Positions 7,819-15,674 of a stretch of 64,000 bases of DNA are shown here, one piece after another. Origin of the DNA: Roseovarius dicentrarchi (GTDB taxonomy: Bacteria > Pseudomonadota > Alphaproteobacteria > Rhodobacterales > Rhodobacteraceae). The notes beneath the pieces were generated by a model, which saw nothing but the letters and a program-made list of their open reading frames with translations, did no database searches and was not told the origin of the DNA. The stretch is taken from assembly GCF_003316635.1 (NCBI RefSeq), contig NZ_QNQP01000001.1, forward strand, positions 186,001 to 250,000, written 5' to 3'. Positions within the stretch are counted from its first letter, which is position 1. Every line of letters begins with the position of its first letter. The position numbers and the translations under genes were made by a program.

Positions 7819-9864
7819 TCAGATATCCTTGAGCAGCCGCAGCGCGTCATAGATCGCCGCATGGGTGTTGCGCGCCGAGACGGCATCGCCGATGCGGAAC
7901 AGCTGGAACTGGCCCTCGGGGTTGCGCACAACCTGCTGAGGCCGCCCGTCGATCAGCGCCTCATGGTCCAGCGCGCCGCCGTTGGAGGACTGCTCGCGCA
8001 GCTCGAAATAGAGATCATCCAGCGGCAGGGTGCCATAGTTGACGACCACCTGATCATACTGCGCCTCTTCCTTCAGATCGCTGTAATCGGTGCCGATCGT
8101 CGCGGTCAGCTTGTTACCGTCCCGCGCCACGCCCAGAAGGCGGCGGGTGACGGTGAACGTCACGCCCTTGCCCTGAAGGCTGCGCATATAGGGAACCAGG
8201 TTCATCGCCATGATGTCGGGGGCAAAGACGCGGTCGGGGGTCATCACCTCGACCGTCGCGCCGGCCTCCACCGCCATTTCGGCGGCCTGCAAGGCGGGGT
8301 GATCGCCGCTCTCGTCATAGATCAGGATATTTTCGGCGGGCTTCACATCGCCTGAAATGATGTCCCACGCGGTGACGACATGCGGCTCTTCGCGGCCCTT
8401 TTCGAACAGTTCGGTGTTGGGCAGCCCGCCGGTGGCGATGATGACGACATCGGGTTTCAGCGCAGTGACGTCATCCGCCTCGGCGAAGGTGTTAAAGTGA
8501 AAGGTCACGTCGCGCGCGGCGCATTGCGCCATGCGCCAGTCGATGATGCCGATCATCTCGCGGCGGCGCTTGCTTTGCGCCGTCAGGCGGATCTGGCCGC
8601 CGGGGTCGGCGGCGGCCTCGAACACGGTCACGTCATGGCCGCGCTCGGCGGCAACGCGCGCGGCTTCAAGGCCGCCGGGGCCGGCGCCGACAATCACCAC
8701 CTTTTTGCGCGTCTCGGCGGGCGGGATGTCATGCGGCATCGTCAGCTCGCGGCCCGTGGCGGCGTTGTGGATGCAGAGCGCATCGCCCGCCTGATAGATC
8801 CGGTCAAGGCAGAAGGTGGCGCCGACGCAGGGGCGGATATCCTCCTCGCGGCCTTCGATGATTTTGCGCACGATATGCGGGTCGGCCATATGCGCGCGGG
8901 TCATCCCGACCATATCCAGCAGGCCATCGGCAACCGCATGGCGCGCGGTCGCCACATCGGGAATACGGGCGGCGTGGAAGGTGGGCATGCCGGTCGCCTT
9001 GCGGACCTCGCCCGCGAAATCCAAGTGCGGCGCGCTGGCCATGCCCTGCACCGGAATCACGTCGGTCATGGCCGGATCGGTATGGATGCGGCCCCGGATC
9101 ACGTTGAGGAAGTCGACCAGCCCGGATTTGGCGAGGCGCTTGGAAATCTCGATGCCCTCGGCGGCGTCGATGCCGCCGGTCTGCACCTCGTCGGCGGTAT
9201 AACGGATGCCGAGGATGAAATCCTCGCCCACACGGCTGCGGATCGCGCTCAGGACATCCATCGGAAACCGCAGGCGATTTTCCAGCGTATCGGCACCATA
9301 TGGCCCGGTCAGATCGTTGGTCAGCGGCGACCAGAGCTGGTCGAGCAGGTGGCCGTAGGCCTGAATTTCGATCCCGTCCATGCCGCCGGCCTTCATCCGT
9401 TCGGCGGCATCGGCGAAATCGTTGATGATCCGCTCGATATCCCAATCCTCCAGCAGCTTGGGAAAGGCGCGGTGCGCAGGCTCGCGGTGCTTGGTGGAGG
9501 ATACCGAGGGCAGCCAGTCACCCTTGTTCCAGTTGGTGCGGCGGCCCAGATGGGTCAGTTGGATCATCACGGCGCAGCCATGTTCATGGCAGCCATCTGT
9601 CAGCTTCTGGATCCATGGCACCACCTCGTCGCGGTAGGCCAGCACGTTGTTGAAGACCGGCGGGCTGTCCTTGGATACGGCAGCCGACCCGGCGGTCATG
9701 GCCAGGGCGACGCCCGCCTTTGCCCGCTCGGCGTGGTAGGCGGCATAGCGCTCTTTCGGCATGCCATCCTCGGGATAGGCAGGCTCGTGGCTGGTGGTCA
9801 TGATGCGGTTTTTCAGCGTCAGATGCTTCAGCTGATAGGGCTGCAAGAGCGGGTCTTTGGTCAT
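7819..9864 (-). CDS. TMADH-like flavoprotein (N-methylproline demethylase-like, copy B)
   Basis: 681 aa with the same three-module plan as copy A but only distantly related to it: OYE barrel, iron-sulfur segment, then VGAGPGGLEAARVAAERG (about 392) and an NAD/FAD fold. In the cluster segment CVGATFC the usual second Cys is Ala349, leaving Cys346, Cys352 and Cys364. As I recall, N-methylproline demethylase (StcD) relatives share this form, but I could not check that. Start ATG 9864 has AAGGAC nine bases upstream. It follows mttB by nine bases and precedes the P5CR-like gene by one base. Likely role: oxidation of a secondary or tertiary N-methyl group in the pathway begun by MttB. Confidence 0.82.
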   Translation of the reverse strand: MTKDPLLQPYQLKHLTLKNRIMTTSHEPAYPEDGMPKERYAAYHAERAKAGVALAMTAGSAAVSKDSPPVFNNVLAYRDEVVPWIQKLTDGCHEHGCAVMIQLTHLGRRTNWNKGDWLPSVSSTKHREPAHRAFPKLLEDWDIERIINDFADAAERMKAGGMDGIEIQAYGHLLDQLWSPLTNDLTGPYGADTLENRLRFPMDVLSAIRSRVGEDFILGIRYTADEVQTGGIDAAEGIEISKRLAKSGLVDFLNVIRGRIHTDPAMTDVIPVQGMASAPHLDFAGEVRKATGMPTFHAARIPDVATARHAVADGLLDMVGMTRAHMADPHIVRKIIEGREEDIRPCVGATFCLDRIYQAGDALCIHNAATGRELTMPHDIPPAETRKKVVIVGAGPGGLEAARVAAERGHDVTVFEAAADPGGQIRLTAQSKRRREMIGIIDWRMAQCAARDVTFHFNTFAEADDVTALKPDVVIIATGGLPNTELFEKGREEPHVVTAWDIISGDVKPAENILIYDESGDHPALQAAEMAVEAGATVEVMTPDRVFAPDIMAMNLVPYMRSLQGKGVTFTVTRRLLGVARDGNKLTATIGTDYSDLKEEAQYDQVVVNYGTLPLDDLYFELREQSSNGGALDHEALIDGRPQQVVRNPEGQFQLFRIGDAVSARNTHAAIYDALRLLKDI

Positions 9865-9873
9865 GTGGTGTCC

Positions 9874-11433
9874 TTAATACCAAGCGTCCGGCATCGACGC
9901 CTTGCGCCGAGCCATGAAATCCTGAAGCGCCGCATCAATGCCGGGGTCCAGCGGCGGCGCCTCGTAGCTGTTCAGCTGTGCCTTCCAGCGGGTATTGGCG
10001 CGGGTGGCGGCGTCAATGCCGCCCTGCTCGTCCCACGTCTCCCACGGCTGGTTGTCGTCCAGCGCGCTGTCGTAATAGGCGCTCTGGTAGTGGCGCAGGG
10101 TGTGGGCGGTGGAGAACAGATGCTCGCCCGGCCCCTTTTCGGCCAGCGCCTCGAAGGCCAGCGTGTCGTCATCGACCGGCAGACCGCGCGTGTAGGCGTG
10201 CAGCATGCCGCAAAGGTCGGTGTCCATCATGAATTTCTCGTAGGACATCGACAAAAGCCCGTCGAGGAAACCGGCCGAATGCAGGATATAGTTGGCGCCG
10301 CATTGCACCGCCGACATCATCGACATTATGCCCTGCTGCATCGCCTGCGCATCGGGCAGTTTGGATGTGCTGAAATTGCCCGCGCAGCGCAGCGGCAGGT
10401 TTGCCCGGCGCGCCAGTTGCCCCATCACCAGCGATCCCAGCGCAGGCTCCGGCGTGCCGAAGGTGGGCGAGCCGGACCGTAGCGACATCGACGACAGGAA
10501 CGAGCCCAGCACCGCAGGCGCGCCGGGGCGCACCAGCTGCGTCAGCGCGCAGGAGGTCATGCTTTCGGCCAGGCACTGCGCCACCGATCCGGCCATGGTC
10601 AGCGGAGATACCGCGCCGCCCAAGAGGAACGGCAGGTGGATCGAGCCTTGGTTCGCGCCCGCATAGGCGCGGATGCCCTGCGTTGTGACGCCGTCCAGAA
10701 CCAGCGGCGATGTGGTGTTGAAGTTTCCCATGATGACGCAGTTCTGATCGACGAAATCCGCGCCGAACAGGATGCGGCACATCTCGATGCTGTCCTCGGC
10801 CCGCTCGGGCGCGGTGATCGAGCCCAGAAAGGCGCGGTCGGAATAGCGGATGTGGGAATAGACCATGTCCAGATGGCGCTTGTTCACGGCGATATCGGTC
10901 GGCTCGCAGATGGTGCCGCCGGAATGGTGCAGCCATGGGCTGGACTGCGCGAGCTTCACGAAATTGCGGAAATCCGTGATCGTGCCGTAGCGGCGCCCCT
11001 TGTCCAGATCCATCACGAAAGGGGAGCCGTAGGCGGGCGCCAGCACCACCGCATCACCGCCGATCTCGACATTGCGGGCCGGGTTGCGCGCGGCCTGAGT
11101 AAAACGTGCGGGGGCGGTTTTCAGGATCTCGCGGATCATGCCGGGCGCGAATTTGATGTTCCAGGCATCGCCGCCCAGATCGGTCACCTCGCCGCCTGCC
11201 TCGCGGAACAGGCGCACGGTTTCGGGGTCTTCGCGGAATTCGATGCCGATTTCGGCCAGGATACGGTCGGCGGTCTGCTCGATCCGTTGCAACGCCTCCT
11301 CGCCCAGCAGATCATAAGTGGGGATGCCGCGCGTAATGAACGGCACCTCCAGATGCGGGTTCTGCCCCGGAGCGCCACTGCGGGCCTCGCGCGGGCGGCG
11401 GCGTGGTTTGCGTGTCTCGTCGCTGGCTTGCAT
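9874..11433 (-). CDS. MttB-family (non-pyrrolysine) methylamine/betaine methyltransferase
   Basis: 519 aa member of the trimethylamine methyltransferase family. Known family members move a methyl group from a methylated amine or betaine to a corrinoid protein. Typical segments are GTICEPTDIAVNKRHLDMV, the Gly/Ser-rich SPTFGTPEPALGSLVMGQLA and the C-terminal ERHLFSTAHTLRHY-like region (here GEHLFSTAHTLRHYQSAY). There is no in-frame amber codon, so it belongs to the non-Pyl branch that includes glycine-betaine, proline-betaine and carnitine methyltransferases. ATG 11433 follows GGGGAGG. It is first in its operon and faces tetR. No corrinoid protein or corrinoid:THF methyltransferase is seen in the window, so partners must be elsewhere. 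Confidence 0.85.
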   Translation of the reverse strand: MQASDETRKPRRRPREARSGAPGQNPHLEVPFITRGIPTYDLLGEEALQRIEQTADRILAEIGIEFREDPETVRLFREAGGEVTDLGGDAWNIKFAPGMIREILKTAPARFTQAARNPARNVEIGGDAVVLAPAYGSPFVMDLDKGRRYGTITDFRNFVKLAQSSPWLHHSGGTICEPTDIAVNKRHLDMVYSHIRYSDRAFLGSITAPERAEDSIEMCRILFGADFVDQNCVIMGNFNTTSPLVLDGVTTQGIRAYAGANQGSIHLPFLLGGAVSPLTMAGSVAQCLAESMTSCALTQLVRPGAPAVLGSFLSSMSLRSGSPTFGTPEPALGSLVMGQLARRANLPLRCAGNFSTSKLPDAQAMQQGIMSMMSAVQCGANYILHSAGFLDGLLSMSYEKFMMDTDLCGMLHAYTRGLPVDDDTLAFEALAEKGPGEHLFSTAHTLRHYQSAYYDSALDDNQPWETWDEQGGIDAATRANTRWKAQLNSYEAPPLDPGIDAALQDFMARRKASMPDAWY

Positions 11434-11472
11434 CTGGAAGTCCTCCCCGACTCAGATCCGATTCAGGCGTGC

Positions 11473-11507
11473 TGACACAAGTGTCATGCGAATTGACATA
11501 CCTGTCA
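11473..11507. promoter_or_regulatory. Twin TGACA-N4-TGTCA palindromes (putative TetR operators)
   Basis: TGACA-CAAG-TGTCA (11473-11486) and TGACA-TACC-TGTCA (11494-11507) lie 21 bp apart, two helical turns, in the 94-base gap between the divergent mttB and tetR genes. Identical half-sites, identical spacing and the phase make this a convincing operator pair. That TetR is the binder, and that both promoters are controlled, is inferred. Confidence 0.7.
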
Positions 11508-11527
11508 ATAAATACCATTTTCATTCC

Positions 11528-12187
11528 ATGAACCAGATTGCCCCAGATCCGCCCCGCGCCCCACGTGATGCCTGGCTCAAGGTCGCTTATGACGTTCTGA
11601 CCGAAGACGGGGTCGAGGCGGTCAAAATCATGCCGCTGGCCAAGCGTCTGGGCGTCACGCGCAGCGGATTCTACTGGTACTTCGCCGACCGCGAGGCGCT
11701 GCTGGAGGCGATGATCGCCCATTGGGAGGACAAGAACACCGGCAACCTGATCGCCCGCTGCGAGGCCTATGCCGAGTCGATCTGCGAGGCGGTGCTGAAC
11801 CTGTTTGATTGCTGGCTGGATGATGCGCTGTTTGACGGGCGGCTGGATCTGGCCATTCGCAACTGGGCGCGCAACGATGCCGGTCTGGCGGCGCGTCTGG
11901 CGCAGGCCGACGCGCGCCGCAAGGCCGCGATGCAGGCGATGTTCCTGCGCTTTGACTATGCCGCGGAGGAGGCCGAGGTCCGGACCATGACGATGATCTA
12001 CACCCAGATCGGATATCTTTCGATGCAGGTGAATGAGGATCGCGCCCTGCGTATGGCGCGGATGCGCGCCTATATCGAGGTGTTTACCGGCCGCACACCG
12101 ACGCCGTCCGAACTGGACCGTTTCATGGCGCGGCACAACATGACCCTGCCCTGTGGCGAGGGTGATAGCATGGCCGCGTCGGCCTGA
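11528..12187 (+). CDS. TetR family transcriptional regulator
   Basis: 219 aa. The N-terminal TetR helix-turn-helix is clear: AYDVLTEDGVEAVKIMPLAKRLGVTRSGFYWYF (about residues 20-52), followed by a helical ligand-binding domain. The start is ATG 11528 because the HTH begins soon after; the frame is open further upstream but would run across the palindromes and into mttB. No strong ribosome binding site is visible. Divergent from the mttB operon and sitting next to twin palindromes, it is the probable ligand-responsive repressor of the demethylation genes and of itself. Confidence 0.88.
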   Translation: MNQIAPDPPRAPRDAWLKVAYDVLTEDGVEAVKIMPLAKRLGVTRSGFYWYFADREALLEAMIAHWEDKNTGNLIARCEAYAESICEAVLNLFDCWLDDALFDGRLDLAIRNWARNDAGLAARLAQADARRKAAMQAMFLRFDYAAEEAEVRTMTMIYTQIGYLSMQVNEDRALRMARMRAYIEVFTGRTPTPSELDRFMARHNMTLPCGEGDSMAASA

Positions 12188-12199
12188 TCCGCAGGCGGG

Positions 12200-13279
12200 C
12201 TAGACAGCCACCGCATCCGGCGGCCAGCCATATCCGCCGGCCTGACTGTCTGGCGCACTGACCTCGCCCCGGCCCGGCCCTGTCGCAAGGGTCCGTGATC
12301 CGCTGGAGGAAAACTCGACCAGCCGGGTGCGCGGCTCCACCGCCCCCAGTTGCCATGCGTCCGCGCTGCCATCCATCCAGCTAAGCGAGATTGACCCCGC
12401 ACGGGGCCGGTACGCGGCTGTATAAACAGTGCCGAACCCACGCGAATAGCGCGTGCTGGCCAGCGGCGCAGTCAAAAACTCGGCCGCCAGCCGGGGCGCC
12501 GATATGCCCGGATCTTCAAGCAACGTCGCCAAATGGTCCGAACGCCCCTGCGTGTTGGAAAACCGGCCGTGGCGCGGCCATTCCACCCCGATCTGATGGT
12601 TTGTCGCATAGGGCGTGCGCGTGACGATGGTGGGCCGGTCGGGCGCCAGATAGACGGTGGCGAAATCGCCCGCCGCATCGACCACCGTGACGTTATAGGA
12701 CATATGCGACGGCACCGCGCGCAACGCCTCGACCGCCTGCTGCACGTCGACGCACATCTCCAGAACATAGCGTACGATCAAGGGGATACCGAAACCCGGC
12801 GCGCATACGGTGCGCCCGCCGAATGTCAGCGATACGGCAAGGCCCGCATCATTCATGCCATCGGCCAACCCGACGATGCCATCCACCATTCCCGCCACGC
12901 GGCGCCCGCGCCACGCGGTCGAAAACAAGGTGGATTCGTTCAACTGCGGATCCAGATCATAGTTGCGGATCAAGAACGGACCATCCGCATCAATCAAGAC
13001 CGCCTGCGAGCAATTCACCAGATAGCGCGGCGGCGACCAGAAGCTGAGGAACAGCGCCGCGTCATCATCGGCGCCGCAGACATCCACCCAGTTGTCCCAC
13101 AGCGCCTCGAATTCCGGCATATGACGGCGCAGCGCCAGCCGCGCATCGCGCAGGTCCGTTGTGCGCGCCGTGCGCCGCTTGTCCAGCCAACGTGACCAGC
13201 CCGGCCAGCCGCGATTGAAGACCTGAGCGAGCGCATCCGACGGCTTGTCTTCGGCAAGGCTGGTGAAGTTGAGTTGCAT
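12200..13279 (-). CDS. C45 family autoproteolytic acyltransferase/hydrolase, second copy
   Basis: 359 aa paralogue of the 714-1976 protein. It shares the N-terminal layout, the presumed nucleophile Cys90 in YLVNCSQAV, the strand FLIRNYDLDPQLNES, the GMNDAGLAVSL segment and PSHMSYNV. The residue before the Cys is Asn rather than Gly. It lacks the DWAG-rich tail, which supports the idea that the tail is a dispensable addition in the first copy. It is convergent with tetR (12-base gap). Two copies in one cluster suggest two related acyl-amide substrates or a duplicated scavenging step; no substrate can be named. Confidence 0.82.
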   Translation of the reverse strand: MQLNFTSLAEDKPSDALAQVFNRGWPGWSRWLDKRRTARTTDLRDARLALRRHMPEFEALWDNWVDVCGADDDAALFLSFWSPPRYLVNCSQAVLIDADGPFLIRNYDLDPQLNESTLFSTAWRGRRVAGMVDGIVGLADGMNDAGLAVSLTFGGRTVCAPGFGIPLIVRYVLEMCVDVQQAVEALRAVPSHMSYNVTVVDAAGDFATVYLAPDRPTIVTRTPYATNHQIGVEWPRHGRFSNTQGRSDHLATLLEDPGISAPRLAAEFLTAPLASTRYSRGFGTVYTAAYRPRAGSISLSWMDGSADAWQLGAVEPRTRLVEFSSSGSRTLATGPGRGEVSAPDSQAGGYGWPPDAVAV

Positions 13280-13370
13280 GATGTGTCCGTATATATCCGG
13301 AGTCAGATATGTGCGCGTCGCACAAAGCCCTCCTTACCAGAAATGCGGCGGAGAACACCATAAGCCATGA

Positions 13371-13416
13371 TGTAACGATATTGACATTGAGCGTTACATT
13401 GTCAACATCGGTGTCA
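13371..13416. promoter_or_regulatory. Interleaved inverted repeats upstream of the second C45 gene
   Basis: TGTAACG (13371-13377) is mirrored by CGTTACA (13392-13398), and TTGACA (13381-13386) by TGTCAA (13400-13405). A further TGTCA lies at 13412. The half-site TGACA/TGTCA is the same as in the tetR-mttB operators but the spacing differs. Plausible regulatory region shared by the C45 gene and the small gene to its right. Confidence 0.4.
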
Positions 13417-13751
13417 TGCTGCCATCCCCTATTCCAGCCGGCACGATACGCCAAGTCGATATTCCCGGCATGGTCGCGGCGTACCGCATCACCCAATATC
13501 CCTGCATTGTCCGGGTACGGCGCACCGTACAGGGCGGCGGTTTTGGCGATCAGGACCGCAATCCATTTACCTGGACGGTGTTTTTTCTGGTCGATGGCGT
13601 CTGGATGTCACTGGAAAGCGCGCGGGGCATGCGCCGCGAATGGGGCAGCCTGGACAAGCTGGAGGTCTGGCTGCGCGGTCAGGGATTCGCATTTTTCTGG
13701 GTCCGGAACGACATTGACGCCATCGGGGTGCCAAACGGGGAGCCTGAATGA
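13416..13751 (+). CDS. Small hypothetical protein
   Basis: 111 aa from ATG 13416, or 93 aa from ATG 13470 (MVAAYRITQYP). Not recognised as a named family. The C-terminal two thirds look like a real folded domain: aromatic-rich strands TVFFLVDGVWMSL, a charged helix MRREWGSLDKLEVWLRGQG and a closing FFWVRNDID. Divergent from the second C45 gene and convergent with the ATP-grasp gene (19-base gap). No ribosome binding site is obvious for either start. Confidence 0.6.
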   Translation: MLPSPIPAGTIRQVDIPGMVAAYRITQYPCIVRVRRTVQGGGFGDQDRNPFTWTVFFLVDGVWMSLESARGMRREWGSLDKLEVWLRGQGFAFFWVRNDIDAIGVPNGEPE

Positions 13752-13770
13752 CCCCCCGTTTGCGCTGTTT

Positions 13771-15285
13771 CTAGAACCATTTACCGGCTGTCATATCGGC
13801 CGGCATCGCAACCTCGGTCTTGGGCGTCAGCGGGACGGTCTTGAACTGGCCCTTGATCGCGCTGTTCCACTGCTTGGCCCGCTCCAGCAGCTCGCGCTCG
13901 TCCGATTGCATCCGGCCGCGCGCCAGAACACAGCCCAGATCGGCACCGTGATAGCAATATTCGCCAACGCCATAGACGCGCAGGTAAAACGCCTCATGCT
14001 CGTCCCCCAGCGCGTTGATGTTGTGGCCCGCGCGCACGAATGAGATCGCACCATCGTCATCCATGCTCCAGATGCCCGAGCGCGGCGCCTGCGTGATCAG
14101 CTCCACCTTGTCCTCGGTCTGCTTCAAAATCAACTGAGTCCAGTAATCGTAATGATTCCAGCGACTTTGCACTTCTTCGATGTTGATCTCATAGTCGACA
14201 TCCATGAATTCCAGCAGATGGAACAGGAACATCGGGCAGCCGCCATAGGTGGAGGTGATGAGGTTCGTTGGCGGGGAGGCACCCGAAACGCGCGGGTTAA
14301 TCTCGCCCAGATACACCTCGTTCGTGTCGGTATCGAGCAGGAAGTCGGTGCAGAAAACACCCTTGTAGCCCTCGATATACAACTGATCGCCCAGCTTGCG
14401 CGCCATTTCGCGCACCTTGTCCGGCACGCCGTCCGGCAGGATGGCGGGGGATACATCATTGCCGCACCAGCCGCCTTTATAGGGGGTAATTTCCTCGAAC
14501 CCGGTGATGTCCGTCATCACCGGCCCCACCAGCGTGCCGTGGCGCGTGGCGCAGCCCTCGATCGTGCCGGGCAGATGGTTCAGGCGCTTCATCACCTTCA
14601 GTTCTTCGCCGACGATCTTGGAGGCGAACTTGTCCCAATCGGCTTTGGATTTAATGAAAAACGTGGTGCGCCCGCTGTCGCCGTAAGGGGTCTGAACCAC
14701 CAGGTCCTTGCCCAGCTTGGCGCCGGTCGCCAGCTTGGTCAGTTGCGCATAGGTTTCGGCGCGGCCCATGACGTTTGGCGCGCTGTCAACGCCGGCCTCG
14801 TTGCCGATGCGGGTCGTCTCGATCTTGCTGTCCAGCCGGTGGCGCAGCTCATTCGAGGGCAGCGCAATCTTCAGGCCGATTTCCTCGCACAGCTCTTCGG
14901 TTTTTTCGTCGAACATCACGAACACCGCCAGCCCCGGATCGCGCTGCTTTACCCGGTCGCGGAATTCGGGGTGATCCACCAGATAATTGCCGACATCCTC
15001 CATCGACTGGAATACAGGTGCGCCGATCTGGGTGGGTTTGAACACGCGCGGATGCTCGCCGTCGAACACGTCGAAATAGTTGACGAATTCCAGCCCGCCA
15101 ACCCATTGGTCCAGCCCCATCAGGTTGAACGGCGTCGGCATGATCACGTAAATCGGCGTCTTGTTGCGGCGCAGATAGCGGTAGATTTCGGTCAACCCGT
15201 TCAGTTTTTCGCGGGCCTGCTCCGATTCCCGCTGAGGTTTCGCGGCCTTCTTCGGCTCTTTTGGCTTTGCTGGTTTTTTGGCCAT
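13771..15285 (-). CDS. ATP-grasp domain protein (often labelled biotin carboxylase-like)
   Basis: 504 aa. The N-terminal ~30 residues are Lys/Pro/Ala-rich (MAKKPAKPKEPKKAAKPQR) and probably disordered. The main body has ATP-grasp features: VVQTPYGDSGRTTFFI as the glycine-rich ATP loop and the metal-binding LGEINPRVSGASPPTN (ExNPR). ATP-grasp enzymes join a carboxylate, activated as acyl phosphate, to an amine, thiol or similar group. No biotin carrier or carboxyltransferase is nearby, so a biotin carboxylase role is doubtful. ATG 15285 has GGGAGA ten bases upstream. Divergent from the TRAP transporter genes, which may supply its substrate. Confidence 0.75.
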   Translation of the reverse strand: MAKKPAKPKEPKKAAKPQRESEQAREKLNGLTEIYRYLRRNKTPIYVIMPTPFNLMGLDQWVGGLEFVNYFDVFDGEHPRVFKPTQIGAPVFQSMEDVGNYLVDHPEFRDRVKQRDPGLAVFVMFDEKTEELCEEIGLKIALPSNELRHRLDSKIETTRIGNEAGVDSAPNVMGRAETYAQLTKLATGAKLGKDLVVQTPYGDSGRTTFFIKSKADWDKFASKIVGEELKVMKRLNHLPGTIEGCATRHGTLVGPVMTDITGFEEITPYKGGWCGNDVSPAILPDGVPDKVREMARKLGDQLYIEGYKGVFCTDFLLDTDTNEVYLGEINPRVSGASPPTNLITSTYGGCPMFLFHLLEFMDVDYEINIEEVQSRWNHYDYWTQLILKQTEDKVELITQAPRSGIWSMDDDGAISFVRAGHNINALGDEHEAFYLRVYGVGEYCYHGADLGCVLARGRMQSDERELLERAKQWNSAIKGQFKTVPLTPKTEVAMPADMTAGKWF

Positions 15286-15674
15286 GTCTGGCTGTCTCCC
15301 GTTGGTGTGTGCCTGTTCATCCAGGCTACTTCTATGTGGATGTTGAACGGTGCTGTCGCTTGTGCCAAGCTTTGATTCAAGTTTCTGCCTGGCCAAAGCG
15401 ACAGAATCCCTTGCCCATCGCCACACCACTTTAAGGCTAGTTGTTTTCAAATGTCCCGTCACTTTGCGAATATTGCGTAAAATCGCCCTTTTGCGATACT
15501 TTCCCCGCCCTTACGTCCTGTTTCTAACATTATCATTGCCGGCAGTATAGTCCATGATGTAGGCTTCCTGTCCAAGCCCCGTCGAAAGGGGCGCAAAAAA
15601 GGGGCCGCCGACACAGATTCGGCAGAGTTCCCTGATCAAGGGTGCCACCGCGCCCAACCCGGAGGAGATACTAC
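15286..15674. other. Divergent intergenic region, ATP-grasp / TRAP operon
   Basis: 389 bases that must hold the promoters for both divergent units. Small inverted repeats are visible (ATCGC at 15482 with GCGAT at 15493; GCCCC at 15576 with GGGGC at 15588), but no convincing promoter pair or gene. The only clear signal is GGAGGAG at 15661-15667 before the TRAP binding-protein gene. Confidence 0.4.

Noticed and set aside
8380..10482. A 700-codon plus-strand frame across the demethylase and mttB genes
   Set aside because: It crosses two well-supported minus-strand genes and has an implausible His/Gly/Ala-rich composition.
9874..11433. Pyrrolysine-containing MttB
   Set aside because: The frame is complete with no in-frame amber codon, and no pyl genes are in the window.
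13771..15285. Biotin carboxylase of an acyl-CoA carboxylase
   Set aside because: The ATP-grasp core is present but the typical biotin carboxylase length and partner genes are missing.
15350..15550. A 66-codon frame in the ATP-grasp/TRAP gap
   Set aside because: No ribosome binding site and a composition unlike the neighbours; treated as non-coding promoter DNA.
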